A stretch of DNA of 64,000 nucleotides from Sinosporangium siamense (lineage in GTDB: Bacteria > Actinomycetota > Actinomycetes > Streptosporangiales > Streptosporangiaceae). The notes beneath the pieces were generated by a model. It was not told the origin of the DNA, ran no database searches, and saw only the letters and a list, made by a program, of their open reading frames with translations. The stretch is from the NCBI RefSeq assembly GCF_016863435.1, contig NZ_BOOW01000046.1:1-64000 (forward strand). The letters run 5' to 3'. Positions 15,951 through 24,988 of the stretch are shown here, in pieces. The position numbers were made by a program, and so were the translations under genes. How positions within the stretch are numbered: the first letter of the stretch is position 1; every line of letters begins with the position of its first letter.

Positions 15951-17666
15951 GTGCGACCGAGGGTCGATGAGGTCCGCATCCAGGGGCTCGGCGTGATCGA
16001 CGAGGCCGTTTTGGAGCTCTCACCGGGATTCACCGTCGTCACGGGCGAGACCGGTGCGGGCAAGACGATGGTGGTGACGGGGCTCGGGCTGCTGTTCGGC
16101 GGAAGGGCCGACCCCACGCGTGTGCGGCCGGGCGCCGAGCGCGCCACCATCGAGGGCACCCTGGTGGTCGACCCGGACGGCCGCGTCGCCCAGCAGGTCG
16201 AGGACGCCGGCGGCGGTGTGGAGGACGGCGAGCTGATCATCTCGCGCACCGTGTCCGCCGAGGGCAGATCGCGCGCCTGGCTCGGCGGCCGCAGCGTCCC
16301 CGTGGGCACGCTCACCTACCTCGCCGACGAGCTGGTCGCGGTGCACGGTCAGATGGATCAGCAGCGGCTGCTCCAGGCGGCCCGTCAGCGCGCCGCACTC
16401 GACCGCTACGCCGGGGAGGAGCTCGTCAAGTCGCTTCGCGACTACGAGGCGGCCTACCGCCGCCACCGCGAGGTGACCGATCTGCTCGCCGAGCTGATCA
16501 CGCGGGCCAGGGAGCGGGCCCAGGAGGCCGACATGCTCCGCTTCGGCCTGGAGGAGATCGAGGCGGCCGAGCCCCGCCCGGGCGAGGACGCCGACCTGCG
16601 CGAGGAGTCCGAACGGCTCACTCACGCCGACACCCTCCGCCTCGCCGCCACGGCCGCGCACACGGCGCTCCTCGGCGACCCCATGTCGCCCGTCGACACC
16701 CAGCACGACGCGGTGTCGCTGGTGGGGGTGGCCAGATCCTCGGTCGACTCGGCCCGCGACTTCGACCCGATGCTCGGCGGCCTCGCCGACCGGCTCGCCG
16801 AGGCCGGATACCTGTTGTCGGACATCGCGACCGAGCTGGCCTCCTACGCCGAGTCCGTCGAGGCCGACCCGGCCCGCCTCGCCGCCGTCCAGGAGCGCCG
16901 CGCGGTGCTCGGCGGCCTGGTCAGGAAATACGGGGAGGACGTGGCCGGCGTCCTCGAATGGGCGCGTGCGGCGGCGGTCCGGCTGACCGAGCTCGACGGC
17001 GACGACGAGCGCATCGAGGAGCTCCAGCACGAGCAGGCCGACCTGCGCGCCCGCCTCGCTGAGCTGGCGGGCCGCCTCACCACGATCCGTACGGCTGCCG
17101 CCGAGCGGTTCGGCCGTGCCGTGACCGGCGAGCTGACCGCCTTGGCCATGCCCCACGCCCGGGTGGTCGTGCAACTGGCGCGGAGCGCCGACTTCGGCCC
17201 GGCCGGGGTCGACGAGGTGGAGATCCGGATGGCAGCCCACCCGGCGGCGCCTCCGCTGCCGCTGCACAAGGGGGCCTCGGGCGGTGAGCTGAGCCGGGTG
17301 ATGCTGGCCGTGGAGGTGGTGTTCGCGGGGGCCGACCCCGTCCCGACCTTCGTCTTCGACGAGGTCGACGCGGGGGTCGGCGGCAAGGCCGCCGTCGAGA
17401 TCGGCCGCCGCCTGGCCAAGCTGGCCCGCACCGCGCAGGTGATCGTGGTCACGCATCTTCCGCAGGTCGCGGCGTTCGCCGATCAGCACCTGGTCGTGGA
17501 GAAGGCGAGCGACGGCAGTGTGGTGCGCAGCGGCGTCGTCACCCTCGATCGGGAGGGGCGGGTGCGGGAGTTGTCGCGCATGCTGGCCGGGATGGAGGAC
17601 TCCGAGCTGGGGCGGGCGCACGCGGAGGAGCTGCTCGATCTGGGGCGGGAATCGGTGGCGGACTGA
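15951..17666 (+). CDS. recN: DNA repair protein RecN
   Basis: The 571-residue product is an SMC-like ATPase for double-strand-break repair. The N-terminal FTVVTGETGAGKTMVV carries Walker A. VAVHGQMDQQRLLQAARQR is the RecN-specific motif, a long coiled-coil-rich centre follows, and the C-terminal GASGGELSRVMLAVE (ABC signature) and FVFDEVDAGVGGKAA (Walker B plus D-loop) complete the ATPase head. I chose GTG 15951 because GGAGGGG (15941-15947) precedes it, rather than ATG 15930 seven codons upstream. A candidate SOS box overlaps that alternative start. The gene follows nadK by about 170 bp, the usual actinobacterial order. Confidence 0.95.
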   Translation: MRPRVDEVRIQGLGVIDEAVLELSPGFTVVTGETGAGKTMVVTGLGLLFGGRADPTRVRPGAERATIEGTLVVDPDGRVAQQVEDAGGGVEDGELIISRTVSAEGRSRAWLGGRSVPVGTLTYLADELVAVHGQMDQQRLLQAARQRAALDRYAGEELVKSLRDYEAAYRRHREVTDLLAELITRARERAQEADMLRFGLEEIEAAEPRPGEDADLREESERLTHADTLRLAATAAHTALLGDPMSPVDTQHDAVSLVGVARSSVDSARDFDPMLGGLADRLAEAGYLLSDIATELASYAESVEADPARLAAVQERRAVLGGLVRKYGEDVAGVLEWARAAAVRLTELDGDDERIEELQHEQADLRARLAELAGRLTTIRTAAAERFGRAVTGELTALAMPHARVVVQLARSADFGPAGVDEVEIRMAAHPAAPPLPLHKGASGGELSRVMLAVEVVFAGADPVPTFVFDEVDAGVGGKAAVEIGRRLAKLARTAQVIVVTHLPQVAAFADQHLVVEKASDGSVVRSGVVTLDREGRVRELSRMLAGMEDSELGRAHAEELLDLGRESVAD

Positions 17667-18042
17667 AGACGTCCTCCGGGGTGCGGCGGGCGTTTAGTCA
17701 TGGAATGACGGGTTCTGGGTAGGTCGTCTCGGTGGTTGATCTATACGGCCGTGGTTTGTTTGAGGGGCGGTCCGGGGCCGGGGATTCGGCAGGTGGCCGG
17801 GCGTGCTTGTGCCGTACTCGCCGGGAGGTGAAAGGCGGCGCGGGCTGGACAGGGCCGGAAGCGTGTGGACAATGGCGTGTGATGTGTGGGGCGCGTGGTG
17901 TGCGCGGGGCGGCCCGGCGCCGCCTCGCGATGCGTGACCGGGTGTTCACCTGCGGAAATCAGCGAAGATCTTTGGGTGACAAAACCGACACGCTGCGTCA
18001 CTGTTGGCTCGCGTGGTCTCCGGCTCTGGCAGGATGGTCGTG
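17667..18042. other. Intergenic region between recN and steA
   Basis: The 376-bp stretch has no gene and no strong terminator. Just before steA an imperfect repeat GTGAC...GTCAC (about 17977-18002) lies near the expected promoter zone. I see no confident -35/-10 pair. Confidence 0.35.
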
Positions 18043-19239
18043 ATGAAGGTGCCGACCTTGAGGGTTCCGGGCCTCCGCCGCAGGAAGGTCGACGACCTTC
18101 CCGGGGTGACGGCAGTGGCGAGGATCGATCGGCGGACCAAGAGGCTGACCAAGCGCCTCAAGGCCGGTGAAATCGCGATTATCGACCATGTTGACGTCGA
18201 CCGGGTGAGCGCGGAGGCTCTTGTCGCGTGCGGCGCCGCCACAGTGGTCAACGTGGCGGCGGGCATCAGCGGGCGCTATCCCAACCTCGGCCCGCAGATC
18301 CTCCTTGAGGCCGGGGTCCCGTTCGTCGACAGCGCCAGCCCCGATCTCTTCGAGCGCGTCAAGGACGGCGACCGGGTGCGCGTGTGCGACGGCGTCGTCT
18401 ATCTCGACGACGAGCCCGTCGGCAAGGGCGAGACACAGACGCTCGAAACCGTCGAGGCGGCCATGGCCGAGGCGCGGGCCGGGCTCGCGGTGCAGATCGA
18501 CGCGTTCACCGCCAACACGATGGAATACATCCGCCGCGAGCGCGAGCTGCTCATCGACGGCGTCGGCGTGCCCGACATCCGCACCGTGCTTGAGGGCCGC
18601 CACGTGCTGATCGTGGTCCGCGGATATCACTACAAGGAAGACATCGCGACGCTCAGGCCCTACATCAGGGAGTGCCGCCCCGTCATGATCGGGGTGGACG
18701 GCGGGGCCGACGCGCTGCTTGAGGCGGGATATCTGCCCGACCTCATCGTCGGAGACTTCGATTCGGTGTCGGAGAAGGCGCTGACCTGCGGTGCCGAGCT
18801 CGTCGTGCACGGTTATCGGGACGGCAGGGCCCCCGGCATGGAGCGGGTGCGCCAGTTCGGCCGCAGCGCCGTCGTCTTCCCCGCGACCGGCACCAGCGAG
18901 GACATCGCGATGCTGCTCGCCGACGACAAGGGCGCCGAGCTGATCGTGGCGGTCGGCACGCACGCGACGCTGGTCGAGTTCCTCGACAAGGGGCGGGCCG
19001 GCATGGCCAGCACGTTCCTGACCCGCCTGCGCGTCGGCGGCAAGCTCATCGACGCCAAGGGCGTCAGCCGGCTCTACCGCAGCCGCATCTCCACCCCCTC
19101 GCTTCTGCTGCTGGTCGCGGTCGCGATGGTCACGATGGTGGCGGCGTTGCTCGTGTCGCCGGTCGGGCAGATCTGGATCACCGGGCTGCGCGACCTTTGG
19201 AACGGTTTCATCTTCTGGCTGGTCGGACTTTTCTCGTGA
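18043..19239 (+). CDS. steA: SteA-like septation protein (TPK-fold, membrane anchored)
   Basis: The 398-residue product resembles Corynebacterium SteA and M. tuberculosis Rv1697. An N-terminal domain (DDLPGVTAVARIDRRTKRLTKRL) leads to a thiamin-pyrophosphokinase-like catalytic fold with GVDGGADALLEAGY and LPDLIVGDFDSVSEKAL. Two hydrophobic segments at the C-terminus (about 345-395) anchor it in the membrane. SteA and SteB form a complex at the division septum that supports cytokinesis in Corynebacterium. ATG 18043 is chosen for the AGGA 8 nt upstream; the frame is open to 18004. The stop overlaps steB in a GTGA. Confidence 0.9.
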   Translation: MKVPTLRVPGLRRRKVDDLPGVTAVARIDRRTKRLTKRLKAGEIAIIDHVDVDRVSAEALVACGAATVVNVAAGISGRYPNLGPQILLEAGVPFVDSASPDLFERVKDGDRVRVCDGVVYLDDEPVGKGETQTLETVEAAMAEARAGLAVQIDAFTANTMEYIRRERELLIDGVGVPDIRTVLEGRHVLIVVRGYHYKEDIATLRPYIRECRPVMIGVDGGADALLEAGYLPDLIVGDFDSVSEKALTCGAELVVHGYRDGRAPGMERVRQFGRSAVVFPATGTSEDIAMLLADDKGAELIVAVGTHATLVEFLDKGRAGMASTFLTRLRVGGKLIDAKGVSRLYRSRISTPSLLLLVAVAMVTMVAALLVSPVGQIWITGLRDLWNGFIFWLVGLFS

Positions 19240-20213
19240 TCGATTTCCGCTACCACCTCGTGTCCATCGTGGCGATCTTCCTCGCCCTGACGGTGGGCAT
19301 CTTTCTCGGCAGCACCGTGCTGACCGACGAGCTCAAGCAGACGACCGAAGAGGTCAACAGCCTGCTTAAGCAGAACAGCCAGGAGCTCAGGGAGGAGCGC
19401 GACCAGCTCCGCCGGCGTGAGAGCGGCAACAACGAGTTCGTGACCTCCGCGATGTCGAAGCTGGTGCGCGACGAGCTGAGCGGCGAGTGGGTCGTGCTGG
19501 TCGAGGCGCCCGGGGTGACCGCCGCCGTGCGCGACGGCGTGCAGCAGGCGCTTGAGCAGGCCGGGGCGACCGTGAGCGGCCGCGTGGCGCTCAGCGAGCG
19601 TTACGTCGACCCCAAGGAGGTCGGCTTCGTCGAGCAGTCGGCGAGCGCGGCCAAGCCCGCCGGCATGACCTTCACCGACGGCACCACCCCGCACGGCATG
19701 GCGGGCGCGGTGCTGTCGGCGGCCCTCGTGACCCCCGACCGCGCGCAGGCAGGCAAGACCAACCCGGTGACCGCCGGCGTGCTGGACACCTTCGAGAAGG
19801 GCGGCCTCATCGCCGTCAGCGGCGACCCCGCCAAGCGCGCGACACTCGCCGTCGTGATCGGCGGCGAGATCTTCGAGGGCGAAGGCGCCGAGGCCAAGAA
19901 CATGGCGGTCGTGACGACCGCGGGCGCCCTTGACGACGGGAGCCAGGGCGCCGTCGTGGTCGGCACGCCGCCCGCCGCCGGTCCCGGCGGCGTCATCACC
20001 ACCCTGCGCGACACCAGCGAGATCGCGCAGCGCGTGTCGAGCGTCGACACCGCCGATCTGCCTGCGGGGCGCATCGTGGTGGTCTACGCTCTGCGGGAAC
20101 AGCTGTCCGGCACGGCCGGGCAATACGGTCTGGGTGACGACGCCTCGGCATTCGAGCCCGTCAAGGAGCCGGAGCCCGACACCTCCTCCACACCGACCTC
20201 CTCAGGGAGCTGA
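19236..20213 (+). CDS. steB: SteB/MctB-type envelope protein
   Basis: The 325-residue product starts with one transmembrane helix (about residues 7-28: YHLVSIVAIFLALTVGIFLG). A coiled coil (DELKQTTEEVNSLLKQNSQ, then EERDQLRRRE) and a large periplasmic domain follow, which is the MctB/SteB layout. M. tuberculosis Rv1698 (MctB) was linked to copper tolerance, while corynebacterial SteB partners SteA at the septum; the steA linkage favours the septal role. GTG 19236 overlaps the steA stop. The last 25 residues are Pro/Thr/Ser-rich. Confidence 0.9.
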   Translation: MIDFRYHLVSIVAIFLALTVGIFLGSTVLTDELKQTTEEVNSLLKQNSQELREERDQLRRRESGNNEFVTSAMSKLVRDELSGEWVVLVEAPGVTAAVRDGVQQALEQAGATVSGRVALSERYVDPKEVGFVEQSASAAKPAGMTFTDGTTPHGMAGAVLSAALVTPDRAQAGKTNPVTAGVLDTFEKGGLIAVSGDPAKRATLAVVIGGEIFEGEGAEAKNMAVVTTAGALDDGSQGAVVVGTPPAAGPGGVITTLRDTSEIAQRVSSVDTADLPAGRIVVVYALREQLSGTAGQYGLGDDASAFEPVKEPEPDTSSTPTSSGS

Positions 20214-20215
20214 TC

Positions 20216-21913
20216 ATGTCTCGTGCTCTCCTCGGTGCCCTGGCCGGTGCCGTGCTCGGCGCCGTGGCCGCCCGCACCGCATACTCCGCGTTCCGCCGCC
20301 GCCCGCCGGTCGGCGACGCCGAAACGTGGTCACGCACCAACCACCGAGGCGAGCCGATCACCCTGCTCGAAGGACCCGCGTTCGCGGTCGGCGCCTGCGC
20401 CGCCGCGGCGCTGACCCCCGGTCTGCCGGCCAGGGTGCGCGCCGCGGCGCTCCTGGCCGGTGCGGGCAGCGGCGCCCTCGGCGCCTACGACGACCTTTAC
20501 GGCACGACCCTGTCGAAGGGGTTCAAAGGCCACCTGGCCGCGCTCCGCAAGGGTGAGGTGACCAGCGGAGCCGTCAAGATCCTCGGCATCGGCGCCACCG
20601 GGCTGGCCGCCGCATCCCTCGTCTCACGAGGCCCCCTCGACGCCGCGATCAACGGCGCGACCGTCGCGGGCAGCGCCAACCTCGCCAACCTGTTCGACCT
20701 CCGCCCCGGCCGCGCCATCAAGGTCGGCCTCCTCACCGGCGCTCCCGTGCTCGCCGCGGCCCTCGCCAAGGGCTCACCCGCCTCCGCCGCCCTGGCCGCC
20801 GTCCCCCTCGGCGCCGCCGCGGCCCTCCTCCCCGAAGACCTCGGCGAGCGCGCCATGCTCGGCGACGCCGGCGCCAACGCCCTCGGCGCCATCCTCGGCC
20901 TCGCCGCCACCACCACCCTCGGCCGCCCCGGCCGCCTCGCCGTCCTTGGCACGGTGGTGGCCCTCACCGCCGCCTCGGAGAAGATCAGCTTCACCAAGGT
21001 CATCGCCGGCAACCGCATCCTCAACAAACTCGACATGCTGGGCCGCCGCCCAGTCGCCACCCCTGCCCCGGCGGCTGTCGTGTCTCCGGCCGACGCTTCC
21101 CAGACATCTACCTCGGCGGTTACCGCCACGTCCGTCCAGACGCCGACGGCTTCGCCTCCTGCCGCGCCTGCCCCTGGTGCCGCCGCGCCGTCTGCAGTTG
21201 CGGGTGGCGGAGCACCGGGGTCGCTATCGGGAGCCTCCACGGAGGCCGGCCTTGGGGACCGCGGCGAGAGCGCCGGGACACCCGCCTCGGCGGCTGTCGT
21301 GTCTCCGGCCGACACTTCCCAGACGTCCGCCTCGGTTACCGCCGCGTCCGTCCAGACGCCGACGGCTCCGCCTCCTGCCACGCCCGCCCCTGGTGCCTCC
21401 GCACCGACTGCGGTCGCGGGCAGTGGAGTGCCGGGGGTGGTGTCCGGGACCTCCACCGAGCCCGGCCTCGGGGGTGCCCGCGCTGAGAGCGCCGGGGCAC
21501 CCGCTTCCGCGCCGGAGCGGGCATCGGCGGCCTCGCCGGGTCCCGCTGTGCGCGGTGACGCTCCTGCTGCCTCGGTGGCGGCTGTCGTGTCTCCGGTCGG
21601 CGCATCCCAGATGTCCGCCTCGGCAGTCACCGAGGTGCCCGCTCAGACGCCGACGGCTTCGCCTTCCGGCGCGCCTGCCTTTGGCGCCCCCGCGGCACCT
21701 GCGGTCGCGGGTGGCGGAGTGCCGGGGTCGGTGTCCGAAGCCTCCCCGGAGGTCGGTCTCGGGGGAGCTCGCGCTGAGAGCGCCGGGGCACCCGCTTCCG
21801 CGCCGGAGCAGGCATCAGCGGCCTCGCCGGTCGCCTCGTCTGGTTTCGGTGAGGCTGCTTCGGGGGCTTTGCCGTACGGCTCTTCTGTGGCTGGGGCGAC
21901 AGGCGGGGAGTGA
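20216..21913 (+). CDS. MraY/WecA-like membrane protein with a long Ala/Pro/Ser repeat tail
   Basis: Residues 1-280 form a polytopic membrane domain with features of the polyprenyl-phosphate sugar-1-phosphate transferase family: NHRGEPITLLEG, GAYDDLYGTTLSKGFKGHLAALRKGEVTSGAVK (the DD motif and following loop), NLANLFDLRPGR in place of the usual N..NxxDGxDG, and LGDAGANALGAILG. It lacks the HHH motif of MraY, so a divergent transferase or flippase partner is inferred. Residues about 285-565 are disordered Ala/Pro/Ser/Thr repeats. It starts 2 bp after steB and overlaps the flippase gene (GTGA), so it belongs to the envelope operon. Substrate unknown. Confidence 0.75.
   Translation: MSRALLGALAGAVLGAVAARTAYSAFRRRPPVGDAETWSRTNHRGEPITLLEGPAFAVGACAAAALTPGLPARVRAAALLAGAGSGALGAYDDLYGTTLSKGFKGHLAALRKGEVTSGAVKILGIGATGLAAASLVSRGPLDAAINGATVAGSANLANLFDLRPGRAIKVGLLTGAPVLAAALAKGSPASAALAAVPLGAAAALLPEDLGERAMLGDAGANALGAILGLAATTTLGRPGRLAVLGTVVALTAASEKISFTKVIAGNRILNKLDMLGRRPVATPAPAAVVSPADASQTSTSAVTATSVQTPTASPPAAPAPGAAAPSAVAGGGAPGSLSGASTEAGLGDRGESAGTPASAAVVSPADTSQTSASVTAASVQTPTAPPPATPAPGASAPTAVAGSGVPGVVSGTSTEPGLGGARAESAGAPASAPERASAASPGPAVRGDAPAASVAAVVSPVGASQMSASAVTEVPAQTPTASPSGAPAFGAPAAPAVAGGGVPGSVSEASPEVGLGGARAESAGAPASAPEQASAASPVASSGFGEAASGALPYGSSVAGATGGE
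21068..21840 (+). repeat. Three long imperfect repeats (about 220-300 bp) in the MraY-like gene
   Basis: Each unit encodes AAVVSP(A/V)(D/G)(A/T)SQ(T/M)S, then a VQTPTA/AQTPTA block, then AVAGGG(A/V)PGS(L/V)S, then GLG(D/G) and ESAGAPAS. Units start near 21068, 21289 and 21579; the unit after the second carries an extra APERASAASPGPAVRG insert. High similarity at the DNA level indicates recent internal duplication. Confidence 0.75.
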
Positions 21914-23622
21914 GGGCGGGCTCTTCTGTGGGGCGGTTGGGGCGGGGGATCGCTGGGGCGGCGGTTCTGGTTGGGGTGCTCACGGTTCTGGCTCGGGTGA
22001 CCGGGTTTGGCAAGCAGCTTGTGTTTGCGCGCACCGTTGGGACCGATTGTCTGGCGACGGCCTATTTCACGGCCAACGCGATTCCCAACCTGGTCTTCGA
22101 GATGGTGGTGGGTGGGGCGCTTGCGGGCATGGTGGTGCCGTTGCTTGCGGGGCCGGCGGCTCGGGCGGGTGGTGATCGGGAGGTTTCCGAGACCACGTCG
22201 GCGTTGCTGACGTGGGTCCTGGTGTTGCTGGTGCCGCTCGCGGTGGTGACGGCGTTGGTGGCGGGGCCGCTGATCCATCTGTTTCTCGGCGGTGAGGTTC
22301 CGCAGTGTGATGATCTTGCCACGTTGAGTCTTGTGGCCACCCGCATGCTGGTGGTGTTCGCTCCGCAGATCCCGCTTTATGGTCTTGCGGTTGTTCTTTA
22401 CGGACTGCTTCAGGCTCACCATCGGTTCACCTCGCCCGCTCTCGCGCCGCTCGTGTCCAGCCTCGTGGTGATCGTAGGATATCTGGCGTTCGTGCCGTTG
22501 AGCGGGGGCGGCAACGTGTTGTCTCCGACGCTGAAGCCGGCGGAGCTGGCCCTGTCGGTAGGCACCACGCTGGGGGTGCTCGCCTTGGTGCTCACCGTGC
22601 TGGGGCCCGCTGGGCGGCTCAAGCTGCGGTTGCGGCCCCGGCTGCGGTTTCCGGCGGGAGCCGGCGGCAAGGTTCGCCACCTGGCCCTCGCGGGGCTTGC
22701 CGCGCTGCTCGCTCAGCAGGTGGCGATGGCTCTGGTGGTGTGGCTCGCCAACCGGCATGTCGGGGCCGGGGGGCTCGCGGCGTACAACTTCGCGTGGGCC
22801 GTCTATCAAGTGCCTTACGCGGTGCTGGCCGTGCCGATCGCGACGGGTGCGTTTCCCGCGCTCGTCACCAAGGCGGACAGCGGTGACAATGCCGGCTTCG
22901 CGGCGACAGTGGCGGGGACGACGCGTGCGGTGACGCTGGTCACAGGGCTCGCGGCCGGGGCGCTGGCGGCCGTCGCGTGGCCTGTGGCCGAGGTGTTCTT
23001 GGCGCAGATGCCGACGAAGGTGTCGGTTGAGTCGTTTGCCCGGTCGATCGCGCTGTTCGCCCCGGGGCTCATCGGATATGGCCTGATGGCCCACTTGAGC
23101 CGCGTGCTCTACGCGCGTGGCCAGGGGCGGGCCGCGGCGATCGGCACCGTGACGGGGTGGGTGGTCGCCATGGTGGCGCAGGTGGTGCTTGCGGTGGCTC
23201 TGCCGTTCGAGTGGAAACTCGGCGGGCTGGCGCTCGGCGGGTCTGTGGGCATGACGGTGGGGGCGGTGGTGCTCCTGGCGTGTGTTGTGCGCTCCGCCGG
23301 GGCGGCCACGACCGCGGGGTTGCCGCGCGCCGCGGTGGCCGCCGTGCTCGGCGGGGGCGCCGGTCTCGCGGCCGGGGCGGCGCTGGTGGCCTGGCTGGAC
23401 GCGTCCGGGTTGTGGGCCAATGTGGGCGCCACCGTGGTCACGGGGGTGGCGGCACTGGCGGTGGGGGGTGCGGTGGCGCTGCTGGTGGACCGGCGCGACG
23501 GTGCCGCGCTGATGCGGCGCCTCCCGGGCCCGCTCGGCAGGGGAGGGGGTACGGCGAGGCGTGACGGAGCCGATTCCCTCGAACAGGAGCCGGAGAGGGC
23601 TCAAGGCGGCGACGCGTCGTGA
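21910..23622 (+). CDS. murJ: MurJ-type lipid II flippase
   Basis: The 570-residue product is a polytopic MOP-superfamily protein with about 14 hydrophobic helices. MurJ-like signatures include VLARVTGFGKQLVFARTVG near the N-terminus, AYFTANAIPNLVFEMVVGGALAGMVVPL, and LLAQQVAMALVVWLAN in the second lobe. It flips lipid-linked peptidoglycan precursors across the membrane. It lacks the long C-terminal pseudokinase seen in mycobacterial MviN and ends in a short basic tail. GTG 21910 overlaps the upstream stop. Other MurJ paralogues are usual in actinomycetes, so which precursor it serves is open. Confidence 0.88.
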   Translation: MRAGSSVGRLGRGIAGAAVLVGVLTVLARVTGFGKQLVFARTVGTDCLATAYFTANAIPNLVFEMVVGGALAGMVVPLLAGPAARAGGDREVSETTSALLTWVLVLLVPLAVVTALVAGPLIHLFLGGEVPQCDDLATLSLVATRMLVVFAPQIPLYGLAVVLYGLLQAHHRFTSPALAPLVSSLVVIVGYLAFVPLSGGGNVLSPTLKPAELALSVGTTLGVLALVLTVLGPAGRLKLRLRPRLRFPAGAGGKVRHLALAGLAALLAQQVAMALVVWLANRHVGAGGLAAYNFAWAVYQVPYAVLAVPIATGAFPALVTKADSGDNAGFAATVAGTTRAVTLVTGLAAGALAAVAWPVAEVFLAQMPTKVSVESFARSIALFAPGLIGYGLMAHLSRVLYARGQGRAAAIGTVTGWVVAMVAQVVLAVALPFEWKLGGLALGGSVGMTVGAVVLLACVVRSAGAATTAGLPRAAVAAVLGGGAGLAAGAALVAWLDASGLWANVGATVVTGVAALAVGGAVALLVDRRDGAALMRRLPGPLGRGGGTARRDGADSLEQEPERAQGGDAS

Positions 23623-23697
23623 TGAGGGCCGGTCCCATCCCGGCGATCGGGACCTGCCGCGTGAAGGATGTTGTGTCCGTAGCGAGGAGGGGTGGCG

Positions 23698-24795
23698 ATG
23701 GGTGATCGCACGCGGGTCGTGTTCGTGCTGGGCACCAGTGCGGGTGGTGTGGGGCGGCATGTGCGCATGCTGGCCAAGGGGCTGGCCGACGCCGGGCACG
23801 CTGTCGTGGTGGCAGGGCCGGCGGCCGTGGAGGAGACGTTCGGCTTCACCGAGGCCGGGGCCAGGTTCGTGCCGGTGCCGATCGCGGATCGGCCGCATCC
23901 GGTCAACGATCTGCGGGCGGTGGCGAGGCTCCGCCATATCGCCTCGGAGGCTCACGTCGTGCACGCGCACGGGTTGCGGGCGGGGGCGCTCGCGGCGCTC
24001 GCGGGCATGGGCACGCCGGTGCCGCTGGTGGTGACCTTGCACAACGCGGCCACGGCGGGCGGGGCGATCGGGGCGGTCTACGCGGCGCTGGAGCGGGTGG
24101 TGGCGCGCGGGGCGACGGTCGTGCTGGGGGTGTCGCCCGACCTTGAGGAGCGCATGCGGGCTCTCGGCGCGCGTGACGTGCGGGCGGCGGTGGTGCCGGC
24201 GCCGCCGCACGAGCCGGGGCGGAGCGCCGAGGAGGTGAGGCGCGAGCTCGGCGCGGGGGAGCGGCCCGTGCTGCTGACGGTGGCGCGGCTCGCCCAGCAG
24301 AAGGGCTTGGAGACGCTGCTGGACACGGCGGCTGTGCCGTACCCGGAGGAGCCGCTGTTCGTGGTGGCGGGGGACGGGCCGCTGCGTGGGGCGCTAGAGG
24401 AGCGGATCGACCGCGAGGGGCTCCCGGTGCGGCTGCTCGGCGCGCGGAATGATGTGGCGGATCTGTTGAGCGTCGCGCACGCGGTGGTGGTGCCGAGCCG
24501 CTGGGAGGGGCAGCCGCTGAGCGTGCAGGAGGCGCTGCGGGCGGGGTGCCCGATTGTGGCGACGGCGGTTGGCGGCCTGCCCGCGATGGTGGGGGACGCC
24601 GGGACGCTTGTGGCCTATGGGGATGTTGCGGCCATGAGGGGTGCGGTGCGGGAGGTGCTCGCCGACGCCGAACGGCGGGAGCGCCTCGCGGCGGCGGCCC
24701 GGGTGCGGGGGCGGGAACTGCCGGGTGAGGCGGAGGCGCTGGCGCTCGTGTTCATTGTGTACACGGAATGCACCGGGGGACGAATAGTGGCGTGA
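23698..24795 (+). CDS. GT-B glycosyltransferase, family 4
   Basis: The 365-residue product has a GT-B fold. The N-terminal part reads VVFVLGTSAGGVGRHVRMLAKGLADAGH (acceptor-side GGVG loop). The C-terminal donor domain has LLTVARLAQQKGLETLLD, VVAGDGPLRGALEERI and PSRWEGQPLSVQEALRAGCPIVAT (the E-x7-E retaining motif). It probably transfers a sugar from a nucleotide donor to a lipid or envelope precursor. ATG 23698 is preferred over GTG 23692 because of GAGGAGG (23682-23688). It follows murJ by about 75 bp, suggesting a shared envelope role. Confidence 0.88.
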   Translation: MGDRTRVVFVLGTSAGGVGRHVRMLAKGLADAGHAVVVAGPAAVEETFGFTEAGARFVPVPIADRPHPVNDLRAVARLRHIASEAHVVHAHGLRAGALAALAGMGTPVPLVVTLHNAATAGGAIGAVYAALERVVARGATVVLGVSPDLEERMRALGARDVRAAVVPAPPHEPGRSAEEVRRELGAGERPVLLTVARLAQQKGLETLLDTAAVPYPEEPLFVVAGDGPLRGALEERIDREGLPVRLLGARNDVADLLSVAHAVVVPSRWEGQPLSVQEALRAGCPIVATAVGGLPAMVGDAGTLVAYGDVAAMRGAVREVLADAERRERLAAAARVRGRELPGEAEALALVFIVYTECTGGRIVA

Positions 24796-24807
24796 CAACT
24801 GTTCACC

Positions 24808-24813
24808 TATACT
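24808..24813 (+). promoter_or_regulatory. Candidate -10 box for the terC transcript
   Basis: TATACT lies 10-15 bp before the 5' edge of the riboswitch, right where a transcription start is expected. No good -35 hexamer is visible at 16-18 bp; GTGACA at 24792 is too close. Confidence 0.35.
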
Positions 24814-24821
24814 GCGTGAGT

Positions 24822-24978
24822 TAGGGAGGGGAGTATCCCTTCGCGACAGTCTCGTCATCACGGTGTCGCCTCGTTCCATGAGGCCCCCGGGGCTGTCGGT
24901 CCGCCATCGCCTCTAGTCCATCGTGGCGAAGTCATGGGCGGGAGAGACCTCCGGCAGTCAGTCGTGCGCGCCGGAGGT
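24822..24978 (+). ncRNA. yybP-ykoY (Mn2+) riboswitch upstream of terC
   Basis: The leader carries the yybP-ykoY signature: GGGAGGGGAGTA (24824-24835), then CTCGTCATCACGG (24851-24863) in the first internal loop, variable helices, and GGGAGAGACCTCCGGC at the 3' side (24940-24955), where the ACCTCC strand pairs with the 5' GGAGG. This class senses Mn2+ and commonly controls TerC-family exporters, which is the gene downstream. The strand ACCTCCGGC (24947-24955) is also perfectly complementary to GCCGGAGGT (24970-24978), which includes the terC ribosome-binding site. Ligand binding should therefore free the site and turn translation on. Confidence 0.85.
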
Positions 24979-24988
24979 TTAGCGAACC

